NCBI GenBank assembly: GCA_944472135.2
Contig: OX235262.1
Coordinates: 88,448,903 to 88,512,902, forward strand
Direction: 5' to 3'
Length of the DNA stretch: 64,000 nucleotides
Source of the DNA: Trichobilharzia regenti
Lineage: Eukaryota; Platyhelminthes; Trematoda; Strigeidida; Schistosomatidae
Positions 22,385 to 35,290 of the stretch are shown one piece after another; the first letter of the stretch is position 1; the number at the start of each line of letters is the position of its first letter. The notes below the pieces were generated by a model. That model was not told the DNA's origin, did not search any database, and saw only the letters and a program-made list of their open reading frames with translations. A program made the translations under genes and the position numbers.

Positions 22385-22750
22385 TTTTAAACTCTGGGAT
22401 TGATCTTCAGAAGCGATCACGAGCTGAATTCATTTACAGAACTAGTGAGGACCAGTGAGTACTAGATAGCTGTCTGACCCTTGCTAGGGACTCTTCATTA
22501 GGATACACACACATGACTGCACAGGGGATGGAACCCAGAACTCTCAAATCACAGTACTAGCTCGTAGGTCATTCAGCCACTGCTGTGGAATCCAATGGGC
22601 AATCAGTTCTACCTTCTGCCTACAATCGCCAGTTAATGTCATCCGTGAGTATCTATCGTCACACGCAACCTAGTGGAGCCTGCTGATTACCACTTCACGG
22701 TGGAACTTCAGACAACTTCACCCTGAAGCAGTAAGTCACTGGTGAGCATT
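22385..22750 (-). mobile_element. SINE C, diverged
   Basis: Hammerhead region, tRNA-like part and 5' body all recognisable on the minus strand; core decayed. Confidence 0.6.
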
Positions 22751-23364
22751 ATCATGAAATGTCACGCTTACTGATAAAATGAAAAGTAGTTTTTTTCAAC
22801 TTACACGTTAGGAAAGATTTTCATATAATATTTATCGTACTAAAGGTATAGCTCTAAAAGGTAAGAATACAGTCTGGCGACAACTGCTTTCAATCCTGTA
22901 TTTAGCTTAAACCCTTAAAGTATTACTCGATGAAACAATCACCTCTATTGAGGGAAAGGAATGAGTGATCGCCTGCAAAGTCATGATTTCTAGGCTGCAG
23001 TATTGATTCTATTGTTTTAAGAACTCCCAGTCTCGTTGCATTTCTTAATGAACAATTACATGATTTTAGAATTTTCGTACCTAGAACCAAGTAATTATCT
23101 TGTGTTTTCTATCCAATTATCCTATTTAATAGTGATTTTGGTATAAAGTGGTTGTATAACTAGAATATATCATTGTACCCTTGGTGTAACAACAAACTGA
23201 AATTACTATTCCATCTTAATAAATAGGTATTTTGACACTTTTATTATGAAGTTCCTTCTGACAACAAACCGATTTTTCATGGCACTTGATAGTGTGATAA
23301 ACTCTTTCTTAATATAAGCTAGCAAAATAAACAAAATGTTTTAGTTCGACCGAAGTGATGAAAC
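22751..23364. other. No gene seen
   Basis: AT-rich unique-looking sequence. Confidence 0.35.
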
Positions 23365-23815
23365 AGTGCGCACCGTGATGGCGAGCTACCTAGAATGGTG
23401 GCCACATTGCAAAAGCTGACTGATAGAAGTCAGTCCTCACCAAAGAAAGGACTAGACACATCACACCAGTTACTAGTGTCAAATCAAAATATCCACTACA
23501 GTCCTACAGAAGGTCAATCACGAGCCTGAATAGCTCAGTGGTAGCGTCTCTGATTGTGACACCGTGTGACGCCAGTTTGAATGACACAAGGTACATGAGT
23601 CCCTTCAAGGAAGCAGATACGCCTTGCTGACAAGTGCCAACTAGCACGAAACCTAGGTCCAAGGCTTCCTATGGCCTCCAACTATCTAACATCATCAAAT
23701 CTATGTGCACCGTGATGGCGAGGTACTTAGAATGTTGGCTACTGATAGAATTCAGTTTTCACCAAAGAAAGGACTAGACACGTCACACTAGCTACTAGTG
23801 TCCAACCAAGATAGA
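23365..23815 (+). mobile_element. SINE E within a duplicated flank
   Basis: SINE E at 23511-23700 (box A TAGCTCAGTGGTAGCG). A segment with GCACCGTGATGGCGAG and CACCAAAGAAAGGACTAG occurs before it (23369-23480) and again after it (23705-23808), so the SINE sits between direct repeats of about 110 bp. Confidence 0.65.
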
Positions 23816-23958
23816 AGAGGCGATGGTGTTGAATAACTATCCTATAAAATTCATTAGGGAGATCAGTAAAGGCCAAAAGCAAAATACAAATAATTGTGAA
23901 ACTAGTAATGATAACATAAATGAGAGAGAATATAAGTCATCTACTGTTATACCATATG
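23811..23958 (+). pseudogene. Internal fragment of the P1-type PLE ORF
   Basis: About 148 bp match 55130-55275 at roughly 90% by eye, covering the linker between RT and endonuclease (segment NNYPIKFIR). Both ends are abrupt; no RT or endonuclease motif is included. Confidence 0.75.
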
Positions 23959-24482
23959 TCTTAGTCTGACTTTTAAATTCGCACGAAACTAACTACTTCC
24001 ATAATTAAATAGTGCAAGAAGTATAAATGAATTTAAATATATTGTTAAACATGGTGAAGTGGAGCTTCCGCAGTGAATAGTGATGCTTCTAATGAGGCTG
24101 TTACTCAATATTAATAGCTTCAAACGTCTAAATGATACCTTCTAGGCCGAAAATGTCACTTTTGTTCAACGGAAATATCTTTTAATAAAACTACAGTACA
24201 TTTTTCACAAAAGTAAGTTAAGATAGATACGACATAGCTTCTACATCACACTTCTTTTCGTATACTTATTTAAATTCATGAAATGGGAACTGCATTGCCT
24301 TGTAACCTCTAGTTTACCATTTCAATTCCTGACGTGATCATTACAGCCTAATTCTGAGGGGTCTCAAACAACAGCGTAAAAGCTACTGAATATTTCTAGG
24401 TATTCAGTATTTCTCTCTCTGAAGTCAGGTGGTAATCAAACTTTAGGAATAGCACTGTATGACCCTGAATCTCCTCTGAAAC

Positions 24483-24800
24483 GGTAGAAGACAAAAGACT
24501 TGGTAAATGAATGTTTACTCGGAAATTGGTACCCTTATATAGCCAAATTGTGTACACTTTATGTATCTTCAACGCACCATTTGAACATATCTTCCATGTT
24601 GTAGGACTTCTGGCCTTCATATTGTGTTTCTTTGTGTTCCTTTCACGTCTCTTATATATCTCCACAACGCTTTATCATTTCCTTCTTCTGACATCAAATG
24701 GATCTCCTTGCTATTCCATGTTCTTATTTAGACGAGCAACTCTTTATATACAACTGATAAACCTTATCAGTAGTACTCACCACACCTTAACTTATTCCAC
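24483..24800 (+). repeat. Dispersed repeat F, copy 2
   Basis: Same orientation as copy 1. The 127-codon plus and 89-codon minus frames here are not conserved in copy 1 and are not taken as genes. Confidence 0.7.
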
Positions 24801-25409
24801 AACAATATTGAATCCAAATAAAGTATTTGCCCTCAGTATAAAATTCATTCCATCTTCTATGGAAAAACCTTTTTGCCTTATCTCGAACTCTTAGCCAGTA
24901 ATAATTCACTGATGAGTAGATGTGGTCGACCTATAACATTTATTACAACTGTTTTATTATGATAAAAATTCATGTGAATTTCCAGACTTCTGGTTTAGCT
25001 GTTTTTAAATAATATATAAATTGAATGACGTTTTTCTCCTAGTTTGTCGTAGAATAAATTAACAATTGTACAACATTATTATTCTTATTTCTTCCTACAC
25101 GTGAATGTATGTTGAAAAAATCAACAGTATATGTAAACTGGCATTAAAACAAAAATTTTATTCAAAAAAGCAGACAAATTATACTTTGTCCTTTTGTTTC
25201 AATATTCAACTAAAATGATTTCGTGATAAGATAAATGCGAAAGAATTTTGTTTAATTACACTACCGATATTGGTCGTGGTTTTTGGTTCAGAATTTTAAG
25301 AAAAAAGAAACAGATTTTATATTTTTTTTTTCTCTCTCTACAAGATTAAAGGAATACTTTTGTGTTAGATTAAGGTGAAATATAAAAATGTTATTGACTT
25401 TTTCGAATT
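24801..25409. other. No gene seen
   Basis: Very AT-rich, poly-T/CT tract at 25320-25340. Confidence 0.35.
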
Positions 25410-25755
25410 CGACCACGGATTGATATCAGCTAGGGAACCATTGAAAGCCAGTAGGGAGTACCAGACAGCTGTTTCATCCTAGTTTGGGACTGCCAAGCAA
25501 TAAGCATCCGCTGGGTTTAGAATCCAGGACCTGCAGATTACAATGTAAGCTCGTAGACCATTCATCTATTGGGACTCAACTCAGCGACATGAATTCTTAT
25601 TTCTACCAATTAATGATTTTAGCACGACCACCACCCAGTGTCATCAGTGGGAAATCTATCCCTACTTCCAACTGGATGCACCTCACTGGTCACTGCTTCT
25701 CACTAGAATTCCAAGAAACTCGTCCTGTAGCAAGTCACTAGCGAGCATCCGATTA
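25410..25755 (-). mobile_element. SINE C, diverged
   Basis: Runs from TGATATCAGCTAGGGAACC to GTCACTAGCGAGCATC. The 85-codon plus frame here is accidental. Confidence 0.65.
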
Positions 25756-25799
25756 TTTTCACGAGTTGATTTGTAAGCATTTTTATGTCTTAGGAATTT

Positions 25800-26000
25800 C
25801 ACTACGGACTGATGTCAGTTAAAGAAACATTGAAAAACATTAAATTTATAAGCCATCAAATCGGATCTTAGTGACTGAGTGGTATCCAGCTTGTACTGTA
25901 ACCGGAAAGTCCTGTATTCGAACCCCAGTGGGTGCGTACTGCCAGTGATTTCCGAACTAGGATGAAACAACTGTCCGCGGATCCCTTGTTCTCAATGGTA
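25800..26000 (+). mobile_element. SINE C, partial
   Basis: A 5' inverted bit (CGGACTGATGTCAGTTAAAG), then tRNA-like part with box B ATTCGAACCCC, and the hammerhead region with a changed core. Confidence 0.6.
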
Positions 26001-26809
26001 ATGGTCACGTAAAAACAATAAGGAAAGATTTGACGTTGACAAGAGAGCTTTTACTGTCTCAGACAACCGACGAGAGTTCACTTTTCAGAACGAATAGCTA
26101 TTACAAAACAAAACGTCACAACTGCACGAAGGATGAGAATAAAAGCTATCTGAAGGTATTTTCGCTCATAGTGTAGCGAATTCTACAGCATATATTCCAA
26201 GCGTGTAAAACGTTGATATAACACCTTTAACACAGCCAAATGTAACATTTAATATATGATCACAAGCGTTCTTCTAATTATATGATAGCAAATCACATAA
26301 AAACAACTATTACCTAAGGAAATTCAAACCGTAATTGATTGCCTCAATTCTACCTATTCATGTATAACGAGACGAAAGCGAGACAGGTTTTTTTTCGCAA
26401 TAACGTATATCTTCACTCGTGTTTAAAGGTAGAAAAAAATTAGGTGCAAGGCTACTGTTAAAAACTCCAAATTTCGCCTTATCATAAAGCCGTGTAAAAC
26501 AGGCTTAAAAGTGGCTTCACCACAGTCGATAAACTAAACGACCACACTGAGACAGAATAATATTATAATTTGACTGGATAACCTTGAGGCCCGACATTTT
26601 GCAACCAGTTCAATCAGGTGACTGCTGGTATAACCTTCCAAAGTTAGCAATAATTATGTATATTTTGTATTTCAAAAAATAGTTTAGCGGTGTGTAACAA
26701 AAACATTTTCTAGCTGGTGTTGTAAGAAGTTCAGAGTAACATATTTTTGTAATATATACTTTTGACTGATAGAAATGAGTACTTTATTTTTTTTTTTATT
26801 TATTTATTT
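26001..26809. other. No gene seen
   Basis: Nothing beyond a poly-T tract at 26780-26805 that forms the SINE B tail. Confidence 0.35.
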
Positions 26810-26991
26810 TTGACTGCAGCTTGATTCCACACTGTATTTTTGGTACAAGTATGGAATTTTCAGCGTGGATATCGGTAGCCCAAATTTCGCAGGCCGACCA
26901 TAGATATCAGGTGTGCGTCGGCGTGGGCTCGAACCTCGGACCATGTGCATGGTCGGCGAGAGTCCTAACCACTGTGCCACCGACGCACACC
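26810..26991 (-). mobile_element. SINE B
   Basis: tRNA-like head nearly the same as SINE A (GTGCGTCGGTGGCACAGTGG, box B GGTTCGAGCCC) joined to a different body (ACCTGATATCTATGG, GCAAAATTTGGGCTACC) and a 3' end with AGCTGCAGTCAAAAAT and an A/T-rich tail. Confidence 0.85.
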
Positions 26992-28506
26992 ACTTATATC
27001 GACTAGATGTACTTGCAAGACACATAGGAGTGATCTAAATAACCGACACCCGTTACCTAAATGATTTCTGTTTACAAAGATACTGTGCAAGTTTTAAATT
27101 TGATTTATGGTATCACAAGTTTGCCCAATTAGCTAGTCAGAAATCTGGTGGTTTGAACTGATTCAGGCGCCTATACTGAGTCAAACCAGATGCACTGCTG
27201 ATAAATCCACTCCAAACAAGCGAAACTACTGTCAGGTGTTCAGATAACCTAGATTTGGCTACCAGTAACTACTGGATGATATCAGAGATATACAGCTATC
27301 CATCTCAATCACACATAGTAGTACATATTTTTATGCATTTATGATTGCTTTCTTGATCACCAATTACGATCTGAATATTCTAGGTTTCCAAATGAAACTT
27401 TGATGAAATAATCCCCTGAAACTGTGTATATTACGAATCTGACTTAAAAAAATCTTTAAACGGGTTCAACTTTTCGTCAAAAATTACGATTCAGTCCTAC
27501 TAAACGTGAAATTTTTGACCAATCCAATTTGAATTCTCACCATATTGGTGATTGGTTTATAAACTACCGCGTACATTCACTTATTCATGTCAACATAGAT
27601 TTAGGAGTGACACAATTACTACGGTAACTAGAAATTCTGTAAAAATTAGCTGATTTTCAAACAAATTCATTCAATGCTTCTAGACTGAAATGAAAAGCAG
27701 GAAACTAAAGGATTTATATGATTAGCATTCATGTTAATACAGCGGTTGATTATATATTTTCCCTTTGATAAGGATGCTTTTTTGAGTTTATTTTAGTATA
27801 ATTACTGTGTGTGTGTATGAGTGTTAGTTGGAAAGTAAACAGAAATTAAAAGGATGACTTTTCACAATCTCAAGAAAAATTGAATTTTATCCATACATAG
27901 AGGCGTTAATCCCAGTGACTCACAAATATTCTTTCTTTTTTTATCACTAAGTGTAATTACGATAAGTTTTATGAAATAAGGGTTCTTGAAAAGACTATAA
28001 TTTATTCGTTTATCTGATGACTCGTTTGTTTCTTGGTTGTGATTATTATTTGCCAGTATTTAGAGAAAGTGAGTTCTACAGTTTTAATATAATCTTAAAC
28101 GTAACAAAAGTAATAATAATGTGAAGTTAGTTAGTTCTGGAAATAAAATATATTTGAAGTAGATTCTTACTCAATTTGTTGTTATAATGAAAATTTCCAT
28201 GTCTATAAAACTTTTTAAAAACGGAAAATTTGCAATTAAGCTAGACTGCTAGAAAAATCTAAGCTTACATTGAATTGTACGAGTTAAATGAGTATTCTGA
28301 TGGCAAACTCACGCTCTAATTTTAAACACAGAATTTATAATGAATTCACTCAGGACTGAACATCACGATAGCCACTGCTCATTTAGAAATCAGGAATTTA
28401 TTTTTTGAAATAAACTTCCAGCTCAAAAAACCGCTTCTGAAGCTGCGTGTAAGTTGTTAAGCCTACTATGAGAAAATGTTTTTGATTATCCAAGACATTG
28501 AAGAAG
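26992..28506. other. No gene seen
   Basis: AT-rich; a short (TG)n near 27806-27818. No supported frame. Confidence 0.35.
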
Positions 28507-28702
28507 GTGCATCGGTGGTACAGTGGTTAGGACTCTCGCCGACCATGCAAATGGTCCGGGGTTCAATCCCCTGCAGACGCACACCTGATATCTATGGTTG
28601 GACTGCAAAATTTGGGCTACCAATATCACATGCTGAAAATTCCATACTTGTACCACAAATGTCGTGTGGTTTCGAGCTATAATCAAAAAAATAAATCAAT
28701 AA
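28507..28702 (+). mobile_element. SINE B
   Basis: Full copy: box A at about 28515, box B GGTTCAATCCCC, body, and tail GCTATAATCAAAAAAATAAA. A short 35-bp gap separates it from the SINE A at 28737. Confidence 0.85.
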
Positions 28703-28736
28703 ATCTTATGTACGGTAGTATACTTTATTTGGCATA

Positions 28737-28954
28737 TTTTTTTTCTTCACTTTCCCATTGGAACATACGGCTCCAAGCTAGAGGCTTGAATTTTCTGTAG
28801 CAGTGTTTATTTTTACAGGACGGGGTTGCCATCCTTTCCGCTTTGCCAGTCTCACCACTGGCTTAGCGAGGTAAGGGAGTGTGTCAACCGGGGATCGAAC
28901 CCCAGACCATTTGCATGGTAGGTGAGCGTCCTAGCCGCTGTGCCACCGACGCAC
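28737..28954 (-). mobile_element. SINE A, 12-bp target duplication
   Basis: Complete copy. TTATTTGGCATA (28725-28736) and TTATTTAGCATA (28955-28966) flank it with one mismatch. Confidence 0.85.
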
Positions 28955-29074
28955 TTATTTAGCATAGCTTCAAAAGAATTGAAAAGCATATTGTTATATT
29001 GGATTTCATATTCAGGGGAATTAAATTATTTTCGCCAGTGTTGGATAGTTGGGATTGGACTAAATCCTTCACAA

Positions 29075-29345
29075 ATCCACATCAGCCAGAGAACCAGTGG
29101 AAACTGGAGCATCGGACAGCTGTTTTGTTTCTAGTTTTGGACTCATTAACTATGCACAGCTGTAACCTAATCAGAGAATGGATCTTAGACCTTTAAGCTA
29201 CGAGGTGGACTCGTTTGCCATTAAGCCAGTGAGTTGGAATTCAACGACACTTAGAATTCTGCCTTTTGCCAATATGCGTAATTGAGTGCCACGCTATTCA
29301 GTGACATTGATGAGTAGTTATTCTCATAGAGACATGGTAGAACCC
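29075..29345 (-). mobile_element. SINE C, strongly diverged
   Basis: ATCAGCCAGAGAACCAGTGG, GACAGCTGTTTTGTT and the following tRNA-like region recognisable. Confidence 0.5.
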
Positions 29346-30291
29346 ACAGGTGACTCTTAATTATTATAACAAACTTTTGAAAGATAAACTGCCCTTAAAC
29401 CTGAATCAGTCAGCTTGGATTTCAATTTGATGGATGGAAAATCAGTGAATTTTAAAAAATACATTTTGGAAACTGTAATGTTATCCATGATGTCTTAATA
29501 AGAAAAGACAAAGTTAGCTGTGCTATAACAATGTATTGACACTGTAAAAGCAAGCCAATCAGCAATACACAACAGTTTTTTTGTATACTAATATAGTCTC
29601 ACAGCTATAGTGAATCATTAAAGGATGCCAACAGATTCAGTATGCGGTTTATTTGTTTGATTACTTCCGATATCATTGTAGTTTTCACCGTATTATATCC
29701 ACTATAATCAGAAGCCGAACTGCAAGAAGAAAGATTTATTCACTCTCTGCTTCAAAGTCTTCAAAAGTTTACTCTGTTTTGAAATGAGTTAGAGGGTTTT
29801 AGGTGTTACAGCTGTTACGTCACTGCTTAGCAGGTACACCACAATGAACTGAACCTTAGTCTCGACTTTTGCAAACAAACCCAAGCTGTGTTCATTAAAA
29901 TCAATTTTGAAAAAATCGTCTAAAATACTTCATCTTGAAAGACAAATTTTATGTGGTAATTATACCGTTTTTCAAAAATACATAATATTTCACTCTCAAC
30001 AGAACAACTGAGACGAATTCCGGTGAAAATATGATGTCTACTGTCCAGATAGGCGCACCGATAACATAGTTCTGTAGGATGTAAGTCAATAGACGGACGA
30101 ATCCAGTGATACCCTAGTTTTATCCTACATAACTATTTTTGCAAACTAACAAGTAGACAATCATGACGTAATTTTCAAAGAAATTTGATAAACCACCTTT
30201 GAAATGAATATTTGATTTGATTACCATATAGGGAAATTTCCCCATTTAGATACTTATAAGACAAAAAGGCTGAGAAAGATTATCCTTCTAC
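29346..30291. other. No gene seen
   Basis: AT-rich unique-looking sequence. Confidence 0.35.
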
Positions 30292-30800
30292 AGGTGTTGG
30301 TTTGTAGGGATTTGATTGGTTTCAGGATTTTATCATGAGCTGACATTAGTTAGAGAACCATTGGAAAATACCATAAATACTCATAATGAAATCCTGTAAC
30401 CAATCAAATCTCTACAAACCAACACTTGAATATCAATGAGATGCTCACTAGCGACTTGCCCTATTCAGGTAGGTGGTTACCTGGGGTTCTAGTGAGAAAT
30501 CGTGACCAGTAGGGTGCAGCAGATCGTGTGTGAGTACAAATACTCGCCGAAGACATTGGCTAGGGGTCGCGCTATGTCTTGAATTGGCAGAAGTTAGAAT
30601 TCGTGGGCCATTGGATTGGGTCCCAGTGGCTAAATGGTACACGAGCTAGCCTTGTAACCGGAAGGTCCTGGGTTCGAACCTTGTTGGTGGGTGCGTACTG
30701 CTGAAGAGTCCCAAACTAGTCTGACGAAACAGCTGTTCTTTACTCCCTGCAGGTTTTCCAATGGTTCTCTAACTAATGTCAGCTCATAATGAAATTCAAT
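30292..30800 (+). mobile_element. SINE C with inverted 3'-end copy at its start
   Basis: 30297-30347 and 30388-30424 form an inverted repeat of the SINE's terminal segment (GTTGGTTTGTAGGGATTTGA). A complete SINE follows: 5' body, tRNA-like part, and a hammerhead with core CUGAAGA intact but stem II lengthened and the triplet changed to GUU. Confidence 0.75.
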
Positions 30801-31514
30801 ATTCTTTTTGATGAATTTCTAGTTTATTGAGGTCTGCTACTGACATTCTTTTAACACTTTTATCTATTCAGACTCTCAGCTTCATTAGAATTTTATAATA
30901 CTGATAATCTGGAACAGATGAATCACTGAGTTACTTGAGAAACACTTAAAATCCAAATGCAACGTTCCTCCAGATCACTATTCATTAGCCTGGCCATTTA
31001 AACATTATTTTATTTTTTTGTTAATGACGTCCCTCCATTCTTACAAGTGTAGCACCAGTACTTTGCATCAGTAAACGAAATTATTAAAAGCGATCCATTT
31101 ACTTGAAAAGAACTTGTCAGTACATTTTCTATTTGATTTTAAGAATTCTATATCCCAATATCGTTTTTATACACTCTTCTAATGCTTACTTCGTAATTAA
31201 CCTATAAAATATGTTTTCTATTCATGTAACTCATCGGTAGTGCACATCTTTAACTCTGAGATGCATCTGACTGACAGCTGCAAATAATCAGGCCAGTTCA
31301 AACAAATAAAGAAATTGTCTGCGAATCCAGGAACTTATTATTTAGATCTTCTGTTTACTCAAAGGCAAACTAGTAAACCACACTTCTTCATTTAAGATGT
31401 CTGAATCACTACACTGAGACATATATAAAATTTACTTAGGTGTGAAATTTATTGCTTCTAATACTAGACGAAAATCGAATGAACCCATGACTTGACATAA
31501 CTAAAGTTATTTTA
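30801..31514. other. No gene seen
   Basis: AT-rich unique-looking sequence. Confidence 0.35.
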
Positions 31515-31895
31515 AATTTGATCACGGACGGATATCAGTTATATAACCATTGAGAAAACGGCCGTGTCGCGCTAGTCTGTGGCTCTTCGGTAGTACACAC
31601 TCATTAATGTCAGAACACATGACCTCCTGGTTACAAGCTAAGGTGGTAGAACATTCACCCACTGGGCCCCGATTTAGTGGCCCATGAATTCCAACTTCTG
31701 CCAACTCATGATTTCAACGCAACCACTAGAAGGTGTTGCGTTGGAATCTCGGAGGGCGCGTACTGTCAAAAAGTCCCAGATTAGGACGAACAGCTGTTCC
31801 CTACTCCCTGGTTCTTCAGTAGTTCTCTAAGTGATATAAATCTCTGATCAGACCTGTAAAAAATCAATTCCTCACAGACTAACTCTTGTAAAGTT
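31515..31895. mobile_element. SINE C inverted dimer, diverged
   Basis: A minus half (hammerhead region and tRNA-like part to about 31725) joined to a plus half that resumes inside the tRNA-like part and runs through a hammerhead region (GTCCCAGATTAGGAC, then GAACAGCTGTT). Confidence 0.6.
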
Positions 31896-32191
31896 TATCT
31901 AGTTTTAATCTAAAGATAGAAGGTCTTTATTTGATAATGTCAATTTTTCTAATGAATGTTTCCTTTGTTTAACATCTTGATAAGAAGATATCCGTTAGCA
32001 AAATATTCGATTTCAAAAACATGAAAACTCAAATTATCTCTATCTGTAAACATCCCGTTAACAGTTATATTAAAAGTCCATTTAGTTTGGAAAATCTCTA
32101 ACATGAAAATAAATAGTTTATTTTGCTAACTTTAATACTTCTATCCTTTGTTGGTTTGATTATCAGAAAACACACAATAAAAAAATTTTCA

Positions 32192-32525
32192 GGATTTCAT
32201 CATGAGCTGACATTGGTTGGAGTACTGGACAGCTGTTTCATCCCAGTTTGGGACTCTTCATCAGTACGCACCCACCGGTAGAAGTTAGAATTCATGGGCG
32301 ATTGAATCGGGTCCCAGTGGCTAAATGGTACACGAGCTCGCCTTGTAACCAGAAGGTCTCGGATTCCAACCGAGGTGATGGGTGCGTACTTCTAAAGAGT
32401 CCCCAACTAGGCTGACGAAAGAGCTGTCCAGTACTCCCTGCAGGTTTTCCAATGGTTTGTCTAACCAATGTCAGCTCATGATGAAATCCTGTAAACCAAT
32501 CAAATTCCTACAACCCAATACTTGA
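32192..32525. mobile_element. SINE C with hammerhead inverted at its 5' end
   Basis: 32192-32278 is an inverted 3' end including a hammerhead region; a plus SINE C from the tRNA-like upstream part follows. Target duplication AAAAAAATTTTCA at 32179-32191 and 32526-32538. Confidence 0.75.
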
Positions 32526-32538
32526 AAAAAAATTTTCA

Positions 32539-33728
32539 AAAATAAAAGAGTATGGTTAATAAGTATTTGAAATATGCGTCATTTTAGTTTCTGAATCAAA
32601 TCTACACATTCATCTGTTTATATGAATATACACATATATACATATATGTATACAACCTAAGACTACAAACTAGTTAGCTTACTAATATATACACAGATAT
32701 TTGAGGAAAAAAACCCTGTTGTTTTGATAAAAGCCAAACAAACATCAACAACTTCATGCCTATTCTATACAACAGTTGTTGTTTTTACTATTATTATTAT
32801 TGTTATTTATTTCATCAGGAAGGACTAAGAAAGTAATAATAAGCTTAGTCATCACCCTCATCATCTCTATTATCACACTGAAGTGATAATAATAACCCCA
32901 AAAAATTGTCTAACTGTTGAACATTGAATCGATAAGTTTTAACTGGCGAAATATTGACATTCAGTAAGTATAAAATAAGGCGAACAGGGAAATTCAATGC
33001 TATAAGAAGTATCAACTATAAATCTCAGATTATTCACATTTATAAAATTTGGCGTCAGATAGGATATTTCAATATGATTATTATAATATGTTATATGCAT
33101 TATATGCATTTGTGAAAGAAAATTAAAACGAGTAAAATTTTTTGCCTTATTAACAAAAACCTGTGTCTACTTTTCGTTATTTTAACTGACTTTCCTGTCA
33201 GTTTAAAGGTCATCTATATGTGTGTAGAGAACAATGGAGACTGAAGCCAGAAAGCTGATTTGATTAACAATATCTTTTCAAAACTGATCATTAGGATAAA
33301 TGTTTGAACGAAAATATATTTAGAAAAGAAATAATATAAGTAGATATTCTAGTGTTAACGGTGTTGCATGTGTAGTGTAACAGACTATTAACGAATTTAA
33401 ATATTTGATATCACATCATACTGCTTAGTACGAAAACATGAAATTCAACATGAAAAGAATATATTGCATAATCTGGTTGTAGTTCATTGAGAATAATGTA
33501 GTTTAAACTTCCTAATTTCTAGGACTTCAACAAACTTTAAGATACGCTCCAAACATGTCTCATGAATAGGTTTTAAAGAGGTGTAAATATCATATCTATG
33601 TCTTGTCTGTGTAATATGTTTCGCAATAGAAGAGATGAGTCCACGGGGTCCGATTTGTTTCCGAAACCCTTAATGACAAAGATTGATGAATTCGCCCTAT
33701 GCATATGTCACTCTCACATACCTTTAAA
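32539..33728. other. No gene seen
   Basis: Small AT palindrome at 32630-32652 and a duplicated TTATATGCA at 33090-33110; no frame of interest. Confidence 0.35.
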
Positions 33729-34160
33729 TTAGTAGACACAGTGGGATGTGATATCATTTTCCGTATGTTCTAAGGGCTTAAATGGATATCTGGGCCTCAT
33801 ATTCTCAATTATTCGGGTGGTAGTTGCATAAGAAGTCTTTTTAACTGCAGCATTGTATCTCTGTCTCGTCAACAAGCTGCTATGGTTTCTCATGTGAGCC
33901 AGCTTGATATATACGTCCTTCTTAGCGGCGAGTTGGGGGAATGAGTCTTGGTGTTTTGATTTCTTTATATCTCCCTGTGAACTTCTCTGGATAATTATTA
34001 TCAATCAGAGTTTCTATCTTCATCTTCAAGTGCATCTTCTGGGTGTATTCGTTAAACCCTACAATAAAAACGCATCTCATCAAGTCTCTTTTAAATCTAA
34101 AAGCAGAGAACCGGTTGTAACTGAGATACTGTCCCGTTTGTCATTTTTAAAATATTTTTC
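33729..34160 (-). pseudogene. PLE fragment upstream of the endonuclease domain
   Basis: The minus frame ending at 33729 is open for 91 codons and contains a segment (LLTRQRYNAAVKKTSYATTTRII) with the same layout as the linker in the 5.2-kb PLE (ITQQLKNAIKRAYYAA). It ends just where the CxC-YIG motif would start. Residual homology appears to extend upstream in other frames to about 34160. Confidence 0.45.
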
Positions 34161-34329
34161 TGCGCGTTGAAGCTTCTTTAGCAAATAAGTTGATTTTCTG
34201 GGATAGGGTTGCTAGCATGACACCCAACCTTCCTTCTTTTCTCAGACTTAGGACCGACCAGCAAACTAGGTGGGGTTTGAAAGAAGAGTAATGTGAAACC
34301 TTAGGAATCAACTAACCAAGAAGCTATTG

Positions 34330-34575
34330 CTCAGTAAATACGCTGCAGGAAATGAAGATGGTAGAACACACCATGAGGAGACAGTCGAGTGAGAATCAGC
34401 GAGTTGGGCATGAGTTCGAGGTGAGGCTGAAAAGACCGGGTAAGGAGGGGATGAGATCCTATGGGCAGTCTTGGAGCTAGCTGAAGAACACTATAGAGAA
34501 CATGATGGATTGAAGATTTACTGTTGAAGCCGTATTTTCCACTCGGAACCCAAGGGAATAATAATAGTATTCATC
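34330..34575 (+). pseudogene. Degraded LINE 3' terminus
   Basis: Aligns loosely with the end of the 41-kb LINE: GCGAGTTGGGCATGAG, GGGCAGTCTTGGAGC, then TGAAGCCGTATTTTCC and a TAATAATAG tail. A SINE A fragment in minus orientation lies just upstream (34199-34255). Confidence 0.5.
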
Positions 34576-35074
34576 TCCTTTTAAGTACTCATTATTAATA
34601 TAACAGACACTTTGGTTTATTCAAAGAAAATAAAACTTAAAGTGTTGCATGCGAATTTCTTTTACAGTGAAATAGCCCTGTCGCAAAGATTTTAAAAATG
34701 TTGCTTCGTACACCAGACGCCCTTCAAATGACTCTAAGGCCCAAACGTTTTACGCAACTAAATAAAACTCTGTCAAGTGAGTTGATGAATGAAAAGTAGA
34801 ATGCTGACCAACTGTGGCGGAGGTCCAAGTTCTGTTCTCAATTGACGCACTCTTAAACCTCGCTTAGCACGTAAATTGGTAGTAGCCCAGCAAACTACAG
34901 AAATTTGGCCTAAGACTACTAACCTCACCCCATACAATGAACACAATCCATATTGAAAGTTTCAAGATAATTGACCTATGTTCCACTCGGGACGCAAAAA
35001 AATGAAAAAAAGGAAAAATCGTGTACCAGGCCCAATTGCTTGGTTGCCACTGAATAACCAAAGACATATTTTCC

Positions 35075-35290
35075 AGTATTGGTTTTGTGGGGATTGTGTT
35101 TGATTGGTTGGAGGGTTTCATCATGAGCTGACATCACTTAGAGAACCAATGGAAAGCCTGGGAGTACTGGAAAGCTGTTCCGTCCTAGTTTGGAACTAGG
35201 AACTAGGAAAAAACAGCTTACCAGTACTCCAGGTTTTCCATTGGTTCTCTAGCTGATGTCAGCTCATGACAAAACTCTCCAACATTTTTC
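35075..35290. mobile_element. Palindromic SINE C remnant without tRNA part
   Basis: Two inverted copies of the hammerhead-to-3'-end segment, arms of about 80 bp, meet around AACTAGGAACTAGG. Box A and B are entirely missing. Confidence 0.75.

Noticed and set aside
24511..24894. 127-codon hydrophobic plus-strand frame
   Set aside because: Lies in dispersed repeat F; the other copy at 17.8 kb does not keep the frame.
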